Positions 51,941 through 62,452 of a stretch of DNA of 64,000 nt are shown here, in pieces. Source of the DNA: Nafulsella turpanensis ZLM-10. Lineage in GTDB: Bacteria; Bacteroidota; Bacteroidia; Cytophagales; Cyclobacteriaceae. Both the position numbers and the translations under genes were made by a program. Each line of letters opens with the position of its first letter. The stretch's first letter is position 1. Where the stretch lies: the NCBI RefSeq assembly GCF_000346615.1, contig NZ_ANNU01000002.1:1-64000 (forward strand), given 5' to 3'. Under the pieces are notes generated by a model that saw only the letters and a program-made list of their open reading frames with translations, searched no databases and was not told the origin of the DNA.

Positions 51941-53418
51941 TTTGAATTTTCGGGCAACTTCCGTTTCGCCGGACTAACTTCCCATCTGCCTTCGTGGTGC
52001 ATAAAGCCTCCGGCGCGTCCGCTCTCAGGCGAAAATACCAGGCGATCATCCTCATCAACAATGGGAACAAAGGTATGGCTGCCCTGATAGAGAAGTCGGA
52101 AGGAATCCCCTCCTTCAATTCTTGCTTTTAGCTGCCCATTCTCCCCAAATACATGCAAATCATAACTTCTTTCCTCTGAAAGATAGGAGTAGATTCCCTG
52201 ATAGCGGGATATTTCCTCGGAAGTGAGCGGCAGATCAAGCAGGCGGATATTGAATATTTCTCGGGCAAGGACTTTCTCCAGCTGCTCTGCTCTTTCTCTT
52301 CCCTTAGAGGAATTAGACAAAATGCCGATGCTCAGGCCTTCCTCCGGGTAATGTGACAGGAAGGCACCAAAGCCGAAGGTTCCGCCATGATAAATTTTCC
52401 GATGAGCTCCCAGCTCGCTAACATAAAGACCGTAGCCATAGCCCACCGTATCCCCATTGGTAAGCACTGTGGGGGAGGTCATCTGCTGTAGCGATTCAGG
52501 AGAAACCACTTTTCCCTGATAAAGGAGATGAGTCCAGCGAAGGAGATCGCCTGTTGTAGAGGATAAGCCGCCGCCTGCACTAAAGAGGTGGATACTCCGG
52601 AAGGGGAGATTGATGAGCTTATTTCCATCATGTAAGTATCCTTCCGCTCTGTTGGGTATTACCCGCCGGGCTTCATTGAAAAGCGTATGTTGCAGACCCA
52701 GCGGCTGAAGAAGGGCCGGTCCGGCATACTCTACCCATTTTATTCCCGTTACTCTTTCAATAATCTGCCCCAGCAGATAGTAGCCCATATTGGAGTAACC
52801 GAAACCTTCACCAGGTTTAAAGTCAAAGGGCTGATGCCCCCACAGTTCAACCATTTTCTCATAGGAAAGGTCAAGGCGGTACCAGTCCGGCAACGCTTCA
52901 TTTCGGAACCTGTAATCCCCGATACCCGAGGTATGGCTCAGAAGATGATGGATGCTTACCTGATGACCCTGCACAGGATAATCGGGCAGGTATTTAGTAA
53001 TAGGATCGCTAAGGGATAAGCGGCCTTCTTCCACCAGCCGCAGGATAGCTGCTGCAGTAAATTGCTTAGTGACGGATGCAATGCCAAAGACGGTTTCAAG
53101 GCTGGCATCCGCATCTATTTCCACGTCTGCCTTTCCATACGCACGAGAGAAGACAGGCTGGCCGTTCTTTGCTATTGCCACTACCATTCCCGGTACCTGT
53201 CCCGATTCTATGAACAATCCTACCAAAGAATCTGTCATAGTGGCTATTCTTTCAAACTCAGCGGGAGGGTTGGAGGAATGGTCGGCGGAAACCGGCTGAC
53301 CCTCCTGAACTACCTGCACTTTCGGAGAGCAGCTTATAATTGTCAAGGCTCCAAGCCATAATAGAGCACGACCAAAACACTTCTTCAGAAAGGAATATGG
53401 TAAAGTGAACTTTTTCAT
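51937..53418 (-). CDS. Serine hydrolase lipoprotein (beta-lactamase/PBP class C family)
   Basis: A 493-residue lipoprotein (signal with lipobox LTIISC). The beta-lactamase fold holds S-x-x-K as GIASVTKQFTAAAILRLVEE, the Y-x-N motif as GYSNMGYYLLGQII, and the H-x-G motif as KIYHGGTFGFGAFLSHYPEE. A C-terminal extension of ~110 residues (YQGIYSYLSEERSYDLHVFG) is found in related Bacteroidota enzymes. Likely acts on peptides or cell-wall peptides in the periplasm. It overlaps the ATPase gene by 4 bp and resembles the next gene (53488), so the pair is probably a tandem duplication. Confidence 0.88.
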   Translation of the reverse strand: MKKFTLPYSFLKKCFGRALLWLGALTIISCSPKVQVVQEGQPVSADHSSNPPAEFERIATMTDSLVGLFIESGQVPGMVVAIAKNGQPVFSRAYGKADVEIDADASLETVFGIASVTKQFTAAAILRLVEEGRLSLSDPITKYLPDYPVQGHQVSIHHLLSHTSGIGDYRFRNEALPDWYRLDLSYEKMVELWGHQPFDFKPGEGFGYSNMGYYLLGQIIERVTGIKWVEYAGPALLQPLGLQHTLFNEARRVIPNRAEGYLHDGNKLINLPFRSIHLFSAGGGLSSTTGDLLRWTHLLYQGKVVSPESLQQMTSPTVLTNGDTVGYGYGLYVSELGAHRKIYHGGTFGFGAFLSHYPEEGLSIGILSNSSKGRERAEQLEKVLAREIFNIRLLDLPLTSEEISRYQGIYSYLSEERSYDLHVFGENGQLKARIEGGDSFRLLYQGSHTFVPIVDEDDRLVFSPESGRAGGFMHHEGRWEVSPAKRKLPENSK

Positions 53419-53487
53419 AATGATGAGATTAGTTAGTGGGATTAAATAAGCTGTCTTTCAGGCTCAGAGTACCTGCCACTCTCCGCT

Positions 53488-54963
53488 CTAAAGTTTCCGT
53501 TTTCCCGAAGTTACCCGTTCTCCCTGGTGGAGCTCCATACTTTCGACACTGCCGTTATCGGTAATGAAAACAAGCCGAATATTTTCATCGAAGACAGGAA
53601 TAAAGGAATGATTTCCCTGAAAGCGGAGTCGGAAAGCCTTCCCATCCCCCAGTTGCACCTTCAGCTTTCCATCTTCTAAAAGCACCCGCAGTTCGGCCGT
53701 TCTCTTCCCCATTTGCAGGGCATAGGTACCTTCATAACGGCTAGCCGCCTCTTTCGTCAGCGGCAGGTCAGGCACCCAGGGAACTTCCATTCCCAACGCT
53801 GCTCTGGCAAGGAACTCTTCCACCATTTCGTGCTGCGTATCATCTGAATTGGTTAAAACGACCACTGTCAGTTCTTCCTCAGGATAGTGAGCAAGCGAGG
53901 CGTTATAGCCGTCAATATCCCCTACATGAACAACTTTTTTGTAATTACCGAGCTTAGCTAGATCAAGCGCAAAACCATAGGTCCTTGGCGGCCCTGAAGG
54001 GAGTTCAGTCGGGGAGATCATCTGCTGCAGCGACTCTTTAGAAACCACCTCGCCGCTATGCAGGAGATGGGTCCAGCGAACCAGATCGGCGGCAGTGGAG
54101 AACAAACCGCCCGCGGCATCCCCCTTTATAATGACAGGCAGGGCATTGATGAGCTTTCCCTCCCGGCTCCTTTCGTATTGATATCCTTTTGCCCGCTCCG
54201 GAATGATCCGGCGGGGACCTCCAAATACTGTGTGACGGAGTCCTAATGGCTGCAGCAGCTTCTTTTCCATATACTCTTCGTAAGGCATTCCGGTCACCCT
54301 GCCAATAATCTGACCCAGCAGATAGTAGCCGCTGTTGTTATATCGAAACTGCTCACCAGGCTTAAAGTCGAATGGCTGGCTGGCAAACAAGCCGATCATC
54401 TCCTCATAGGAGAGACCGGGCCTGCGCTTCAGTTCAACCTCCTCATCCAGTTCTGTGTAGCTTTTAATGCCGGAGGTATGATTAAGTAGGTGCCGGATGG
54501 TAACATGATGACCTTGGACAGGATAATCGGGCAGGTATTTCGTAATAGGATCATCAAGTGCGATCTTATCCTGCTCTACCAGTCGCATGATGGCGGCAGC
54601 CGTAAACTGCTTGGTAAGGGAAGCAATCGCATAAACTGTTTTGGAACTGGCAGCAACACCCATTTCAACATCTGCCTCACCATAGCCCTTTGAAAAGATG
54701 ATATTCCCGTTTCGGGCAACGGCTACCGTCATACCGGGCATAAAGTCCTCTGCCATATGCGCATCAGCCAGAGAATCGGCCACTGCTTCGATTTGTTTTA
54801 TATCAGTCTTGGGACTACCGGTCAAGTCGTCGGCAGCTAAAGAAGCCCCAGTTGTTAAGTGCCCACCCTGGGAACAGGCTGTCAAAGTGAATATTCCTAT
54901 AGCAAGGAGCGCAGGCGAACAAGCTTGCTTACAATAAGCAATTCTTCTAATGAGATATTTCAT
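53488..54963 (-). CDS. Serine hydrolase lipoprotein, tandem paralogue
   Basis: A 491-residue lipoprotein (LAIGIFTLTACSQGG). Motifs: AIASLTKQFTAAAIMRLVEQ (S-x-x-K), FRYNNSGYYLLGQIIGRVTG (Y-x-N), and VVHVGDIDGYNASLAHYPEE. In the last, the usual H-G-G reads H-V-G. Several stretches such as ITKYLPDYPVQGHHVTIRHL are nearly the same as in the 51937 gene. The two genes are separated by 69 bp on the same strand. Divergence in the third motif may mark a change of substrate. Confidence 0.88.
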   Translation of the reverse strand: MKYLIRRIAYCKQACSPALLAIGIFTLTACSQGGHLTTGASLAADDLTGSPKTDIKQIEAVADSLADAHMAEDFMPGMTVAVARNGNIIFSKGYGEADVEMGVAASSKTVYAIASLTKQFTAAAIMRLVEQDKIALDDPITKYLPDYPVQGHHVTIRHLLNHTSGIKSYTELDEEVELKRRPGLSYEEMIGLFASQPFDFKPGEQFRYNNSGYYLLGQIIGRVTGMPYEEYMEKKLLQPLGLRHTVFGGPRRIIPERAKGYQYERSREGKLINALPVIIKGDAAGGLFSTAADLVRWTHLLHSGEVVSKESLQQMISPTELPSGPPRTYGFALDLAKLGNYKKVVHVGDIDGYNASLAHYPEEELTVVVLTNSDDTQHEMVEEFLARAALGMEVPWVPDLPLTKEAASRYEGTYALQMGKRTAELRVLLEDGKLKVQLGDGKAFRLRFQGNHSFIPVFDENIRLVFITDNGSVESMELHQGERVTSGKRKL

Positions 54964-55163
54964 ACGTTGGGGGTTTTAATAGTTATTGTTCTCTGTGCCG
55001 GAATCAGTATTGAGGGCACTCTTTTATAGCGGCAAAAAGGTTTCGCTCTCGTAAAGAGGAAAGTTTATCTCTCCTGCAATCTTCGGTTACAGGAAGTCCA
55101 GGCATGGGGCCCAGCCAGAAGGTTCACATTACCTATTCTTTTTAACCTTTACTTCAGCAGAGT

Positions 55164-55925
55164 TCAGGAGGCACTCTCCATCCATAATTTAAAAAGGCGG
55201 CTTTTTTCCTGGCTGATGACAATGGATTCGTGGTTAGAGGGACGAAGTTCTATGCGAAGGCGGGACTTATCATACCCTTCCACTTCTGCAACAGCCTCAA
55301 TGTGCGCCATATATTTTCTGTTCAGCCTGAAGAAGACGGCAGGGTCCACTAATTCCTCCAACTCTTCAAGGCTTTGGCTGACTGGAAATTTTGCTCCCTG
55401 CCTGCTCACCAGAAACACATATTCATCACGGTAGAAGTAGGCAATCTGTTCCTCTTTTATGCTTAGCAGCTTTTTACCTTTTTTCACCAGAAACCGCCTC
55501 TTATAGAGGCTATCCGATGATTCAGTACTTTTCAGGGCATTGGCCAGTTTTTCAACCGTTAGCTGTTTAATATGCCGGTGGCGGAATTTCTGAACGGCCT
55601 GGGCAAACTTCTCCTCCTTTATGGGCTTCAACAGATAATCTATACTGTTAAAGTCAAAAGCCCTTAGCACATACTCATCATAAGCGGTGGTGAAGATAAC
55701 ATCTGCCTCCACCTCCACCTTCTGCAGTATATCAAGGCTTCTGCCATCTGTCAGTTCTATATCCATCAGTACCAGGTCGGGCGCAGGATTTGACCTGAAC
55801 CAGGCGATGGACCCTGCCACACTTTGCAGGACACCTACTACTTCTGCCTCTGGCAGGTATCGCTGGAGTAGTCGCCGGAGATTATTTACCGCAGCGGCTT
55901 CATCCTCAATGATTAGAATCTTCAT
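55164..55925 (-). CDS. LytTR-family response regulator
   Basis: A 253-residue regulator: receiver domain at ~1-120 with acidic pair (MKILIIEDEAAAVNNLRRLL), phospho-acceptor Asp55 (LVLMDIELTDG) and Lys in IDYLLKPIKEEKF. The LytTR DNA-binding domain at ~145-250 has FLVKKGKKLLSIKEEQIAYF, YRDEYVFLVSRQGAKFPVSQ, FFRLNRKYMAHIEAV. It overlaps the kinase gene by 20 bp, and the serine hydrolases and ABC genes follow on the same strand; these are its most likely targets. Confidence 0.93.
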   Translation of the reverse strand: MKILIIEDEAAAVNNLRRLLQRYLPEAEVVGVLQSVAGSIAWFRSNPAPDLVLMDIELTDGRSLDILQKVEVEADVIFTTAYDEYVLRAFDFNSIDYLLKPIKEEKFAQAVQKFRHRHIKQLTVEKLANALKSTESSDSLYKRRFLVKKGKKLLSIKEEQIAYFYRDEYVFLVSRQGAKFPVSQSLEELEELVDPAVFFRLNRKYMAHIEAVAEVEGYDKSRLRIELRPSNHESIVISQEKSRLFKLWMESAS

Positions 55926-56976
55926 ACGTCATGATGTTTAGCAGCGGAATTTTTACACGGAAGTAGCTGGCGGTATCTTCAACAATCACCTCTTCACTTC
56001 CTAAAGCATTATACCGCTCCCTGATATTATGCAAGCCTACTCCTAAGGAATTTGCCTCTTTGGCTGCTCCTCTGGTGTTCCCGATAACCAGATAATCTTC
56101 CTCTTTCCTGATTTCAATCATCAATGGTGCCTCCTCTGAGAGGACATTATGCTTAAAAACATTCTCTACAAGGGTAAGCAGGGAAAGACTGACCAGGTGA
56201 AAGCCCTCCAGGCTTTCTTCGCTTTCTTTTGTGTAATTGAATAATTCCCCAAATCTTGATTTGAAGAGCCGGAGGTAAGCTTCGGTAATGATAAGTTCCT
56301 CTCGGGCAGCTACTACCTCTTTATTCCGGTTATATAAAGTGTACCGCATTATTTCACTTAATTGCTCAAGAAAGGAGGTAGCCTTTTCTGCATCTTCATG
56401 TATGAGAGACTGTAGCGTATTTAGGCTATTAAATACAAAATGAGGATTAATCTGGCTTTTAAGTGCATTGTAGTTGGCCAAAGCTGTTTCCTTTTTGAGC
56501 TTTTGCGATTCTACGGCCGACTGCTTCCAGTGTAGCACCAGATAACTGCCCAACAGCATGCTAATGGTTAGAATAGACATCATTAACCAAACAAATAACA
56601 GCACAATCACCACCTCCCCTTCCAAAGCTTCTTTTACTTCTATAATGGAATTTTTAAACTGCTCTACAATGAGGTATGCGAGAAAAAAGAGCAGCATCCC
56701 GCCGGCAAGGCTTAGCACCACCTGAAGCAGAAGTAGCTTTACTCCTGGCTTTGCTTTAACAGCATGTAATTGATGGTGAATCCATTCAAAGAGCAACCAT
56801 AGCAGAAGGAAGGAAAAGGAAATTAAAATGAAGCCCCATAGCGGTAGGTCAACTGGTTCTCCTAGCAGACTTATCAGTACCTGCAGGAGGTACAGGAAAA
56901 TACTTATACTGATGGCAAAAGCCCATTTTAGCCACCTCCATACCCTTTGAATTTCCTGTTTTGTCGTATTTTTCAT
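55906..56976 (-). CDS. LytS-type sensor histidine kinase
   Basis: A 356-residue kinase. Four membrane helices in the first ~160 residues (FAISISIFLYLLQVLISLLG, GFILISFSFLLLWLLFEWIH, LLLLQVVLSLAGGMLLFFLA, VVIVLLFVWLMMSILTISML). Phospho-acceptor region: NALKSQINPHFVFNSLNTLQ. ATPase domain: SLLTLVENVFKHNVL, LGVGLHNIRERYNALG. The extracytoplasmic loops are short, so it may detect membrane-active compounds. The response regulator gene overlaps its 3' end. Confidence 0.92.
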   Translation of the reverse strand: MKNTTKQEIQRVWRWLKWAFAISISIFLYLLQVLISLLGEPVDLPLWGFILISFSFLLLWLLFEWIHHQLHAVKAKPGVKLLLLQVVLSLAGGMLLFFLAYLIVEQFKNSIIEVKEALEGEVVIVLLFVWLMMSILTISMLLGSYLVLHWKQSAVESQKLKKETALANYNALKSQINPHFVFNSLNTLQSLIHEDAEKATSFLEQLSEIMRYTLYNRNKEVVAAREELIITEAYLRLFKSRFGELFNYTKESEESLEGFHLVSLSLLTLVENVFKHNVLSEEAPLMIEIRKEEDYLVIGNTRGAAKEANSLGVGLHNIRERYNALGSEEVIVEDTASYFRVKIPLLNIMTYEDSNH

Positions 56977-57804
56977 AGAAAGACCATCTGGTTAGATGCA
57001 TTACTGATGCCTATGCAGTTTCCTTATCCTGCCTGCGCTGCAGATTCATTTTGAAAAGCAGTCTTTTTTTACTCTCTACCCCGTCTATACTTCATGCCTA
57101 AAATAAGTTTTAAAAGTAATTTTATCCATCGTATTTAAAGGTCTTTGACCTCCTGAACTTCCTTCTTTATACTGCTGCTTAAAGCCTACTGCCCACCACT
57201 GTTGCTAAAGGAAAATCTTCAGAAGTAGTACTTAATCAGCAGGCCCAGCTTTAAAGGATAACATCTTCTTTAGTGCCATGATTCTTTCATAAATATAGAC
57301 CCCCATCAACTGATAAATTTGAATTTCCGGCTGAATCAGGAAGAAAAAGGGGTGGAGGCGGAAATGATGGACCTGAGCATTTGACCTTATCAGACAGTTT
57401 TCCTCTTGAAAAGGAAAAGAAGCTGGATAGGCTCAACCAGAATCCTATCAAACATTTTTTTTGAAACCAGACCTTTCACCTGAAAGCGGAAGGGTGGTAG
57501 AGAAAAAAATGAGCGATGCACAGTTGGCTCACGAGAAATTTCAACCTGATAATCCTGTCAGAAACCTCTCACCTGTCAGATAAAGCCTTGGCTACTACAG
57601 GTAATATGGCTTATAGTCTGAAGTCCTGTCCCTTCATTTCCACTCCATTCGACTCTAGACCCTAATAGTATAGTTAAGCCTCTTCATTGTCTACAATTTT
57701 GTATGATTTGATTTTAAATTGCTGGCCATATTGGAAAAAAGCCAGTGATTGAATAAAATGGCCCTTCGTTAAAAACCTGGCTAATGTTCCTTATTCGGCA
57801 GAGA
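56977..57804. other. Non-coding gap
   Basis: About 830 bp between the kinase start and the end of the permease-M1 gene. I find no gene, repeat or clear terminator in it. Confidence 0.5.
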
Positions 57805-60800
57805 TTATTCACTAGCCCTTAATTCTTTAGTATTGTCATCCGGGTTCCGGTCTATTAGGAGGTGATAGGGATCTATACCTGCTTTCTCTGGCTCCTCAAT
57901 CACGATAAAATCAAATTTGTTCACCCCCGACTTGAGTTGGTGCTTTTCCAGGTAAATCGGCTTGTCTTTCCATCGGCCGTTGACTTTCTCGCGGGCCATG
58001 ATGCCTATATCGATCCAGTCATTCAATTTTGCTTCGGTCTCAACACCCTGGCCATCCGCATAGAACTTCTTTGCCTCTACAATTAGAATAACTTTATACT
58101 TGTCATTTTCTAGCTTCCTGTAAGTAGCCTCTATTGTTTTATTCTCGTAGAGAGTGATTCTTTCAAACATGTCTGTTACCAGGTACTGCAGTGAATCCGG
58201 TGTTACCCCTCTGATGAAATGCAAAAACTCAATTGAGTTGGTGTAGGGAGCCTGCTGGAAGGCAACATCTTTAATATAATCCTGCAATGCCCGGTTGAGC
58301 TTCTCTTCACCTAAATAATCTGCCAGTGCATGCATCACCAAACTACCCTTTCTGTAGTGGATGTAATCCTGGTTCTCTACCCGGTAAAGCGGCAGTTCCT
58401 TTCTGGCCTCGCCTGTCCTTCCCTGGAGGTAAAGATTCAGCTCATACTCCAGGAACTTCTTCATCATCTCCTCCCCATATTCCTGCTTCATCACCATTAG
58501 GGCACTATACTGGCTCAGTGTCTCAGACATGAGCCTGGACCCCTGCACATCACCGCTAACGACCTGCTGTCCCCACCATTGGTGGGCTACCTCGTGTGCC
58601 GTTAAGTAAAAGGGATAATCCACTCCTTCATCTTCCTCTATATCCGCTATAAACCCTACTGATTCAGAATAGGGTATAGTATTCGGAAAAGATTGGGCGA
58701 TAGATTTATATCCTGGAAATTCCAGAATGCGCAACTGCCGGTGCGGGTATGGGCTGAAGTTCGCTGTAAAATAATCTAAGGATTTTTTCACTGAGCTGAT
58801 CATGCGGTCGAGGTTGTATTCATGGCCCGGGTGATAATAAATCTCAATAGTAACTTCCTTGCCGTCTTTCCCAATCCACTTATCTCTTTTCACGGCATAA
58901 TCTGCCGAAAGAAAAGCGTAGAAGTTGATGATCGGTGCATCCATTTTATAGTGGAAGTAGCGGCGACCGTTTGCCGTCCACTCTTTTTGCAGGTAACCCG
59001 GAGCGAGGGCAATCTGGTCGCTTGCAGTACTGATAATGGCGTTGAAGTTTATCCAGTCAGCATGGTTACTGTAATAATTATTCATGCGGGCTGCGGAATC
59101 GGCGACGTCAGCCATATATGGTTTAGGCGGCAGTCCATACTTCTCCCGCAAATGATCGTGACTCAGTTCAAAACTGGGTTGGTACCCGATTTTAGGAAGA
59201 TAATTGTTTTTGATGAACGTGCCGTTGTAAACAATATCTGTATTGGAACCACTGTTACGGAATCCTTTGGTTTCATAAAGCAAGTCTAAATTCAGGCGAA
59301 CGGAATCTCCTGGTCGCATCGGCTGAGCCATTTTGTAAATATAGTAGTCGAATTCTTCATCCTTTACAACCAGCCTGGCAGGCTGATTGAGTGTTATCTG
59401 ACGGATTTCTGCTTCCTCCGGAATATGGAGGTGTACAGAATCTATGGGCTTGCCATATTTGTTCTTGATCCAAAAATGACCTTTGAAGGAGAAGGTGCGT
59501 TCCCCGGGATAAATATCTACCTGCAGGTCTACGTCCGTTATGCGTGGCTGCGGGATGGCATCATACTTCTTGTACTTTTTCTCGTAGTTTGCCTGTCGCT
59601 CTTCCTGCTGGTCAGAAGTTCTGTAGACATTCAGAATATTGGTGTTGTAGAATATAAATCCACCCGTTAATATGAAGATGGTAAAAGCGGCTGCTGCTAT
59701 AAGAACTGTTGATCTGGTAAGTTGCATGCGGGCTAATTTAAAGCGCCGCTGGAGCGAAGTTTCTGTGCCTCGCGGCCACAGCATATTCGTGATTACAGCC
59801 AGCAACAAAGCAAAGGCGGCCCAGTAAATTTTGTAGACTATGAATGGCCCTACAAAGTGCCCGTACCCATTCATGGCAGAATAAGTAATACCCGGATCAG
59901 AGTTGAAGGAGTACAGATTATGCTCCCAGCCTAGTTCTTCTAGAAAAATATTAAACAAGTAGTACACCACCAGGATGAAGTGGCCCAGGTATTTGTTATT
60001 TACCACCACCTGTACCAGCATTGCCAGAACAATTAACATGCAGTACTCTATTAACCTAATGCCAAACAGGCCTGTGAAATATACATCCAATTCATATCGA
60101 TAGTAGCCCTTGAAAGTCTGAACAATTAGGCCGCAGAGCATGACAACCAGTAACAAAACCACCTGTACCAGCATCAGGGCAGAAAGTTTGGAGGTAAACG
60201 GCAACCAGTTAGGGACAGGCAAGGTATCGTAGATTTGATTCATGCGCTTGTCGCGTTCCCGCCACACCAGTTCACCAGAATAGAAAATGATAATGATGAA
60301 TATGAACAAGCCAAACGACCCGCCCAGTACGCGTATCACCGCTGAAGTTACGGGGAAAACAGTAGTACCGTAAAGCTTCCCTAATTGAGCGCCCATAACA
60401 AAAACAAAAAGGGTGCCCGCTGTTACAATAGCAATAAAATAAATGCTCCTTACTGTGCCTTTAAACTCCATCTTTGTCAAATGAAAGTACTGTTTCAGGC
60501 TCGATTTGAAAGAGAAAGGCTGGGTTACACTTGGTAACGCTATATGTCCTGTTAGTTTAATTTCCTCTGTTGTATGAGCCATACTTTGCTTTCTGAAGAA
60601 CTTTCTTCCTGCATTAGCAAATGAAAAATTGAACCGGTTATAACAGAAAGCTAAAATGGCAAGGCTTATTGCCAGCCATAAGGTGCGGTTAAGAACTAGC
60701 TGATCACTGAACGGCAACATAAGCAGGTTGCGTTCTGCTGAGGTCCAGTAGCGTTGTGTATAATAAATAGCAGCCGATCCCATAGGATCAATCAGGCTGG

Positions 60801-61443
60801 CAATCATCTCATTGTCCAAGTCGCTGATCAGGCTGCTGGCCATCACGTAAAGTAACAGGAAAATAATCCCACCCACATAAAGAGAGAGCCCGCTCCTCGT
60901 TAATGTTCCCAATCCAAAAAAAACAGCACCTGTAAAAAACAGGTTGGGAATAACAATTATCAGATAGGGCTGCAGGTACCATAGGAGGTTGAACGGAGCG
61001 AGCTTTTCAGCTTCGACCCACGGCATAAGAGTAGCTAAGAAAGCGCCTGCAGCCAAGCCCATGAATACCAGCAGGGTAATTAGAAATGAACCTGAGAAAC
61101 GACCAAACAAATAACCTGCCTTTGAGATAGGAGTAGTATAAAAAAGCGGGTGTATTCTGTATTCAAAATCCCTGAAGACAGGAGTTCCCATCATGGAGCA
61201 GGTGATGAGTAGGCCATACCAACTCAGTAAGGTAATGATCCAGTTAATCTGGTAAGGGGAATTGGCCAACACTTTTCCGCCACTGTCATCGCCTAGCACA
61301 AAACTTTCTCCAAAAGCACCTCCTAGCCCTAGCATGGTCAGAAAAGACATCAGGAATAGCAAACCAGAATAGATGTAAGTGGCAGGCCGCTTTAGCCGGT
61401 ACCTGAATTCAAATAGTAAAATTTCCTTAAACATGGTATTCAT
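57805..61443 (-). CDS. ABC-2 permease fused to M1-family aminopeptidase
   Basis: A 1212-residue protein. The first ~570 residues hold two sets of six membrane helices of the ABC-2 type (FKEILLFEFRYRLKRPATYI at the start; FHLTKMEFKGTVRSIYFIAI begins the second set). After a last helix at ~575-600 (AAAFTIFILTGGFIFYNTNI) comes an M1-like domain. Its zinc site is AHEVAHQWWGQQVVSGDVQG and then SRLMSE (HExxH-x18-E). Further motifs: RQLRILEFPGYKSIAQSFPN, HYRKGSLVMHALADYLG. M1 enzymes usually carry a GAMEN-type exopeptidase motif; here I see GYKSIAQ instead. The ATPase gene lies 33 bp upstream. Confidence 0.92.
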   Translation of the reverse strand: MNTMFKEILLFEFRYRLKRPATYIYSGLLFLMSFLTMLGLGGAFGESFVLGDDSGGKVLANSPYQINWIITLLSWYGLLITCSMMGTPVFRDFEYRIHPLFYTTPISKAGYLFGRFSGSFLITLLVFMGLAAGAFLATLMPWVEAEKLAPFNLLWYLQPYLIIVIPNLFFTGAVFFGLGTLTRSGLSLYVGGIIFLLLYVMASSLISDLDNEMIASLIDPMGSAAIYYTQRYWTSAERNLLMLPFSDQLVLNRTLWLAISLAILAFCYNRFNFSFANAGRKFFRKQSMAHTTEEIKLTGHIALPSVTQPFSFKSSLKQYFHLTKMEFKGTVRSIYFIAIVTAGTLFVFVMGAQLGKLYGTTVFPVTSAVIRVLGGSFGLFIFIIIIFYSGELVWRERDKRMNQIYDTLPVPNWLPFTSKLSALMLVQVVLLLVVMLCGLIVQTFKGYYRYELDVYFTGLFGIRLIEYCMLIVLAMLVQVVVNNKYLGHFILVVYYLFNIFLEELGWEHNLYSFNSDPGITYSAMNGYGHFVGPFIVYKIYWAAFALLLAVITNMLWPRGTETSLQRRFKLARMQLTRSTVLIAAAAFTIFILTGGFIFYNTNILNVYRTSDQQEERQANYEKKYKKYDAIPQPRITDVDLQVDIYPGERTFSFKGHFWIKNKYGKPIDSVHLHIPEEAEIRQITLNQPARLVVKDEEFDYYIYKMAQPMRPGDSVRLNLDLLYETKGFRNSGSNTDIVYNGTFIKNNYLPKIGYQPSFELSHDHLREKYGLPPKPYMADVADSAARMNNYYSNHADWINFNAIISTASDQIALAPGYLQKEWTANGRRYFHYKMDAPIINFYAFLSADYAVKRDKWIGKDGKEVTIEIYYHPGHEYNLDRMISSVKKSLDYFTANFSPYPHRQLRILEFPGYKSIAQSFPNTIPYSESVGFIADIEEDEGVDYPFYLTAHEVAHQWWGQQVVSGDVQGSRLMSETLSQYSALMVMKQEYGEEMMKKFLEYELNLYLQGRTGEARKELPLYRVENQDYIHYRKGSLVMHALADYLGEEKLNRALQDYIKDVAFQQAPYTNSIEFLHFIRGVTPDSLQYLVTDMFERITLYENKTIEATYRKLENDKYKVILIVEAKKFYADGQGVETEAKLNDWIDIGIMAREKVNGRWKDKPIYLEKHQLKSGVNKFDFIVIEEPEKAGIDPYHLLIDRNPDDNTKELRASE

Positions 61444-61476
61444 TGTAGGGAGTCGTAAATGGCGCTGAATCCACTT

Positions 61477-62394
61477 TTAACTCATGGCTGATACTTCCTG
61501 CTGTAAGGAGCTGGCTTCGTAAATCTTGCTGAAGTACACATCCTCTAAGACCGGAGCTACGGCTTCAAAATCCTGCCCGGGCCGTGCTTCTGAGTATACA
61601 TGGATGATGGTTTGACCCGCATAAAGACGGGATGAAATAACCTTGTACCTCAACCGGTGCTCTTCTAATTCATTTTTCCGAATGAACTTTCGCCAGATGC
61701 GGCCGTCGATGCTATCGATAACCTGCAGAGGGTCTCCCTCCAGCAAAACTTCACCTCTATTGATGATGGCGAAGTTGCGGCACAGGTCCGTCACGTCCTC
61801 AACGATGTGGGTGGAAAGAATGACGATAATGTTCTCACTGATCTCGCTCAGCAGGTTGTGAAAACGATTACGTTCAGCGGGATCAAGACCGGCAGTTGGT
61901 TCATCTACTATAATAAGCTGTGGATTACCTAAAAGTGCCTGAGCAATACCAAAGCGTTGCTTCATACCACCAGAATAACCACCTAAGTTTTTCTTGCGAA
62001 CCTCATACAGGTTTGTTTGCTGCAATAGAGCCTCCACTGCTTCTTTTCGTTCTCTAGAATTGCTGATGCCTTTTAGTACTGCAAAATGGCCCAGCATTTC
62101 TTCAGCAGAAATGTTCGGGTACACCCCAAATTCCTGTGGCAGATAGCCAAGAACGCGGCGCATACCCTCTTTCTGTTGCAGCACGTCCATATCGCCAAGC
62201 ATTATGCTACCGCAATCAGGTTCCTGCAGCGTGGCAATAGTACGCATCAGCGATGATTTACCTGCTCCATTAGGACCCAGCAAGCCAAACATGCCTTTGG
62301 GTATGGTAAGGTTTATGTTTTTTAATGCTTTGGTTCCATTGGAATAGGTCTTGGAAAGATTTTGGACCAGTAAAGTTTTGTGCGGATCTTTCAT
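61477..62394 (-). CDS. ABC transporter ATP-binding protein for the permease-M1 fusion
   Basis: A 305-residue ATPase. I chose ATG 62394 (MKDPHKTLLVQNLSKTYSNG); the 31 codons before it do not look like an ABC domain and overlap the upstream gene. Walker A: GLLGPNGAGKSSLMRTIATL. Signature: GGYSGGMKQRFGIAQALLG. Walker B: LIIVDEPTAGLDPAE. Switch His: VILSTHIVEDV. The order S41 peptidase, ATPase, permease-M1 on one strand suggests one transport/proteolysis unit. Confidence 0.92.
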   Translation of the reverse strand: MKDPHKTLLVQNLSKTYSNGTKALKNINLTIPKGMFGLLGPNGAGKSSLMRTIATLQEPDCGSIMLGDMDVLQQKEGMRRVLGYLPQEFGVYPNISAEEMLGHFAVLKGISNSRERKEAVEALLQQTNLYEVRKKNLGGYSGGMKQRFGIAQALLGNPQLIIVDEPTAGLDPAERNRFHNLLSEISENIIVILSTHIVEDVTDLCRNFAIINRGEVLLEGDPLQVIDSIDGRIWRKFIRKNELEEHRLRYKVISSRLYAGQTIIHVYSEARPGQDFEAVAPVLEDVYFSKIYEASSLQQEVSAMS

Positions 62395-62452
62395 GCTACA
62401 AGAAGTTGTTGTGAAAGTTCTGTTTATAATGTCTTTTACCAGACATGGAGCG

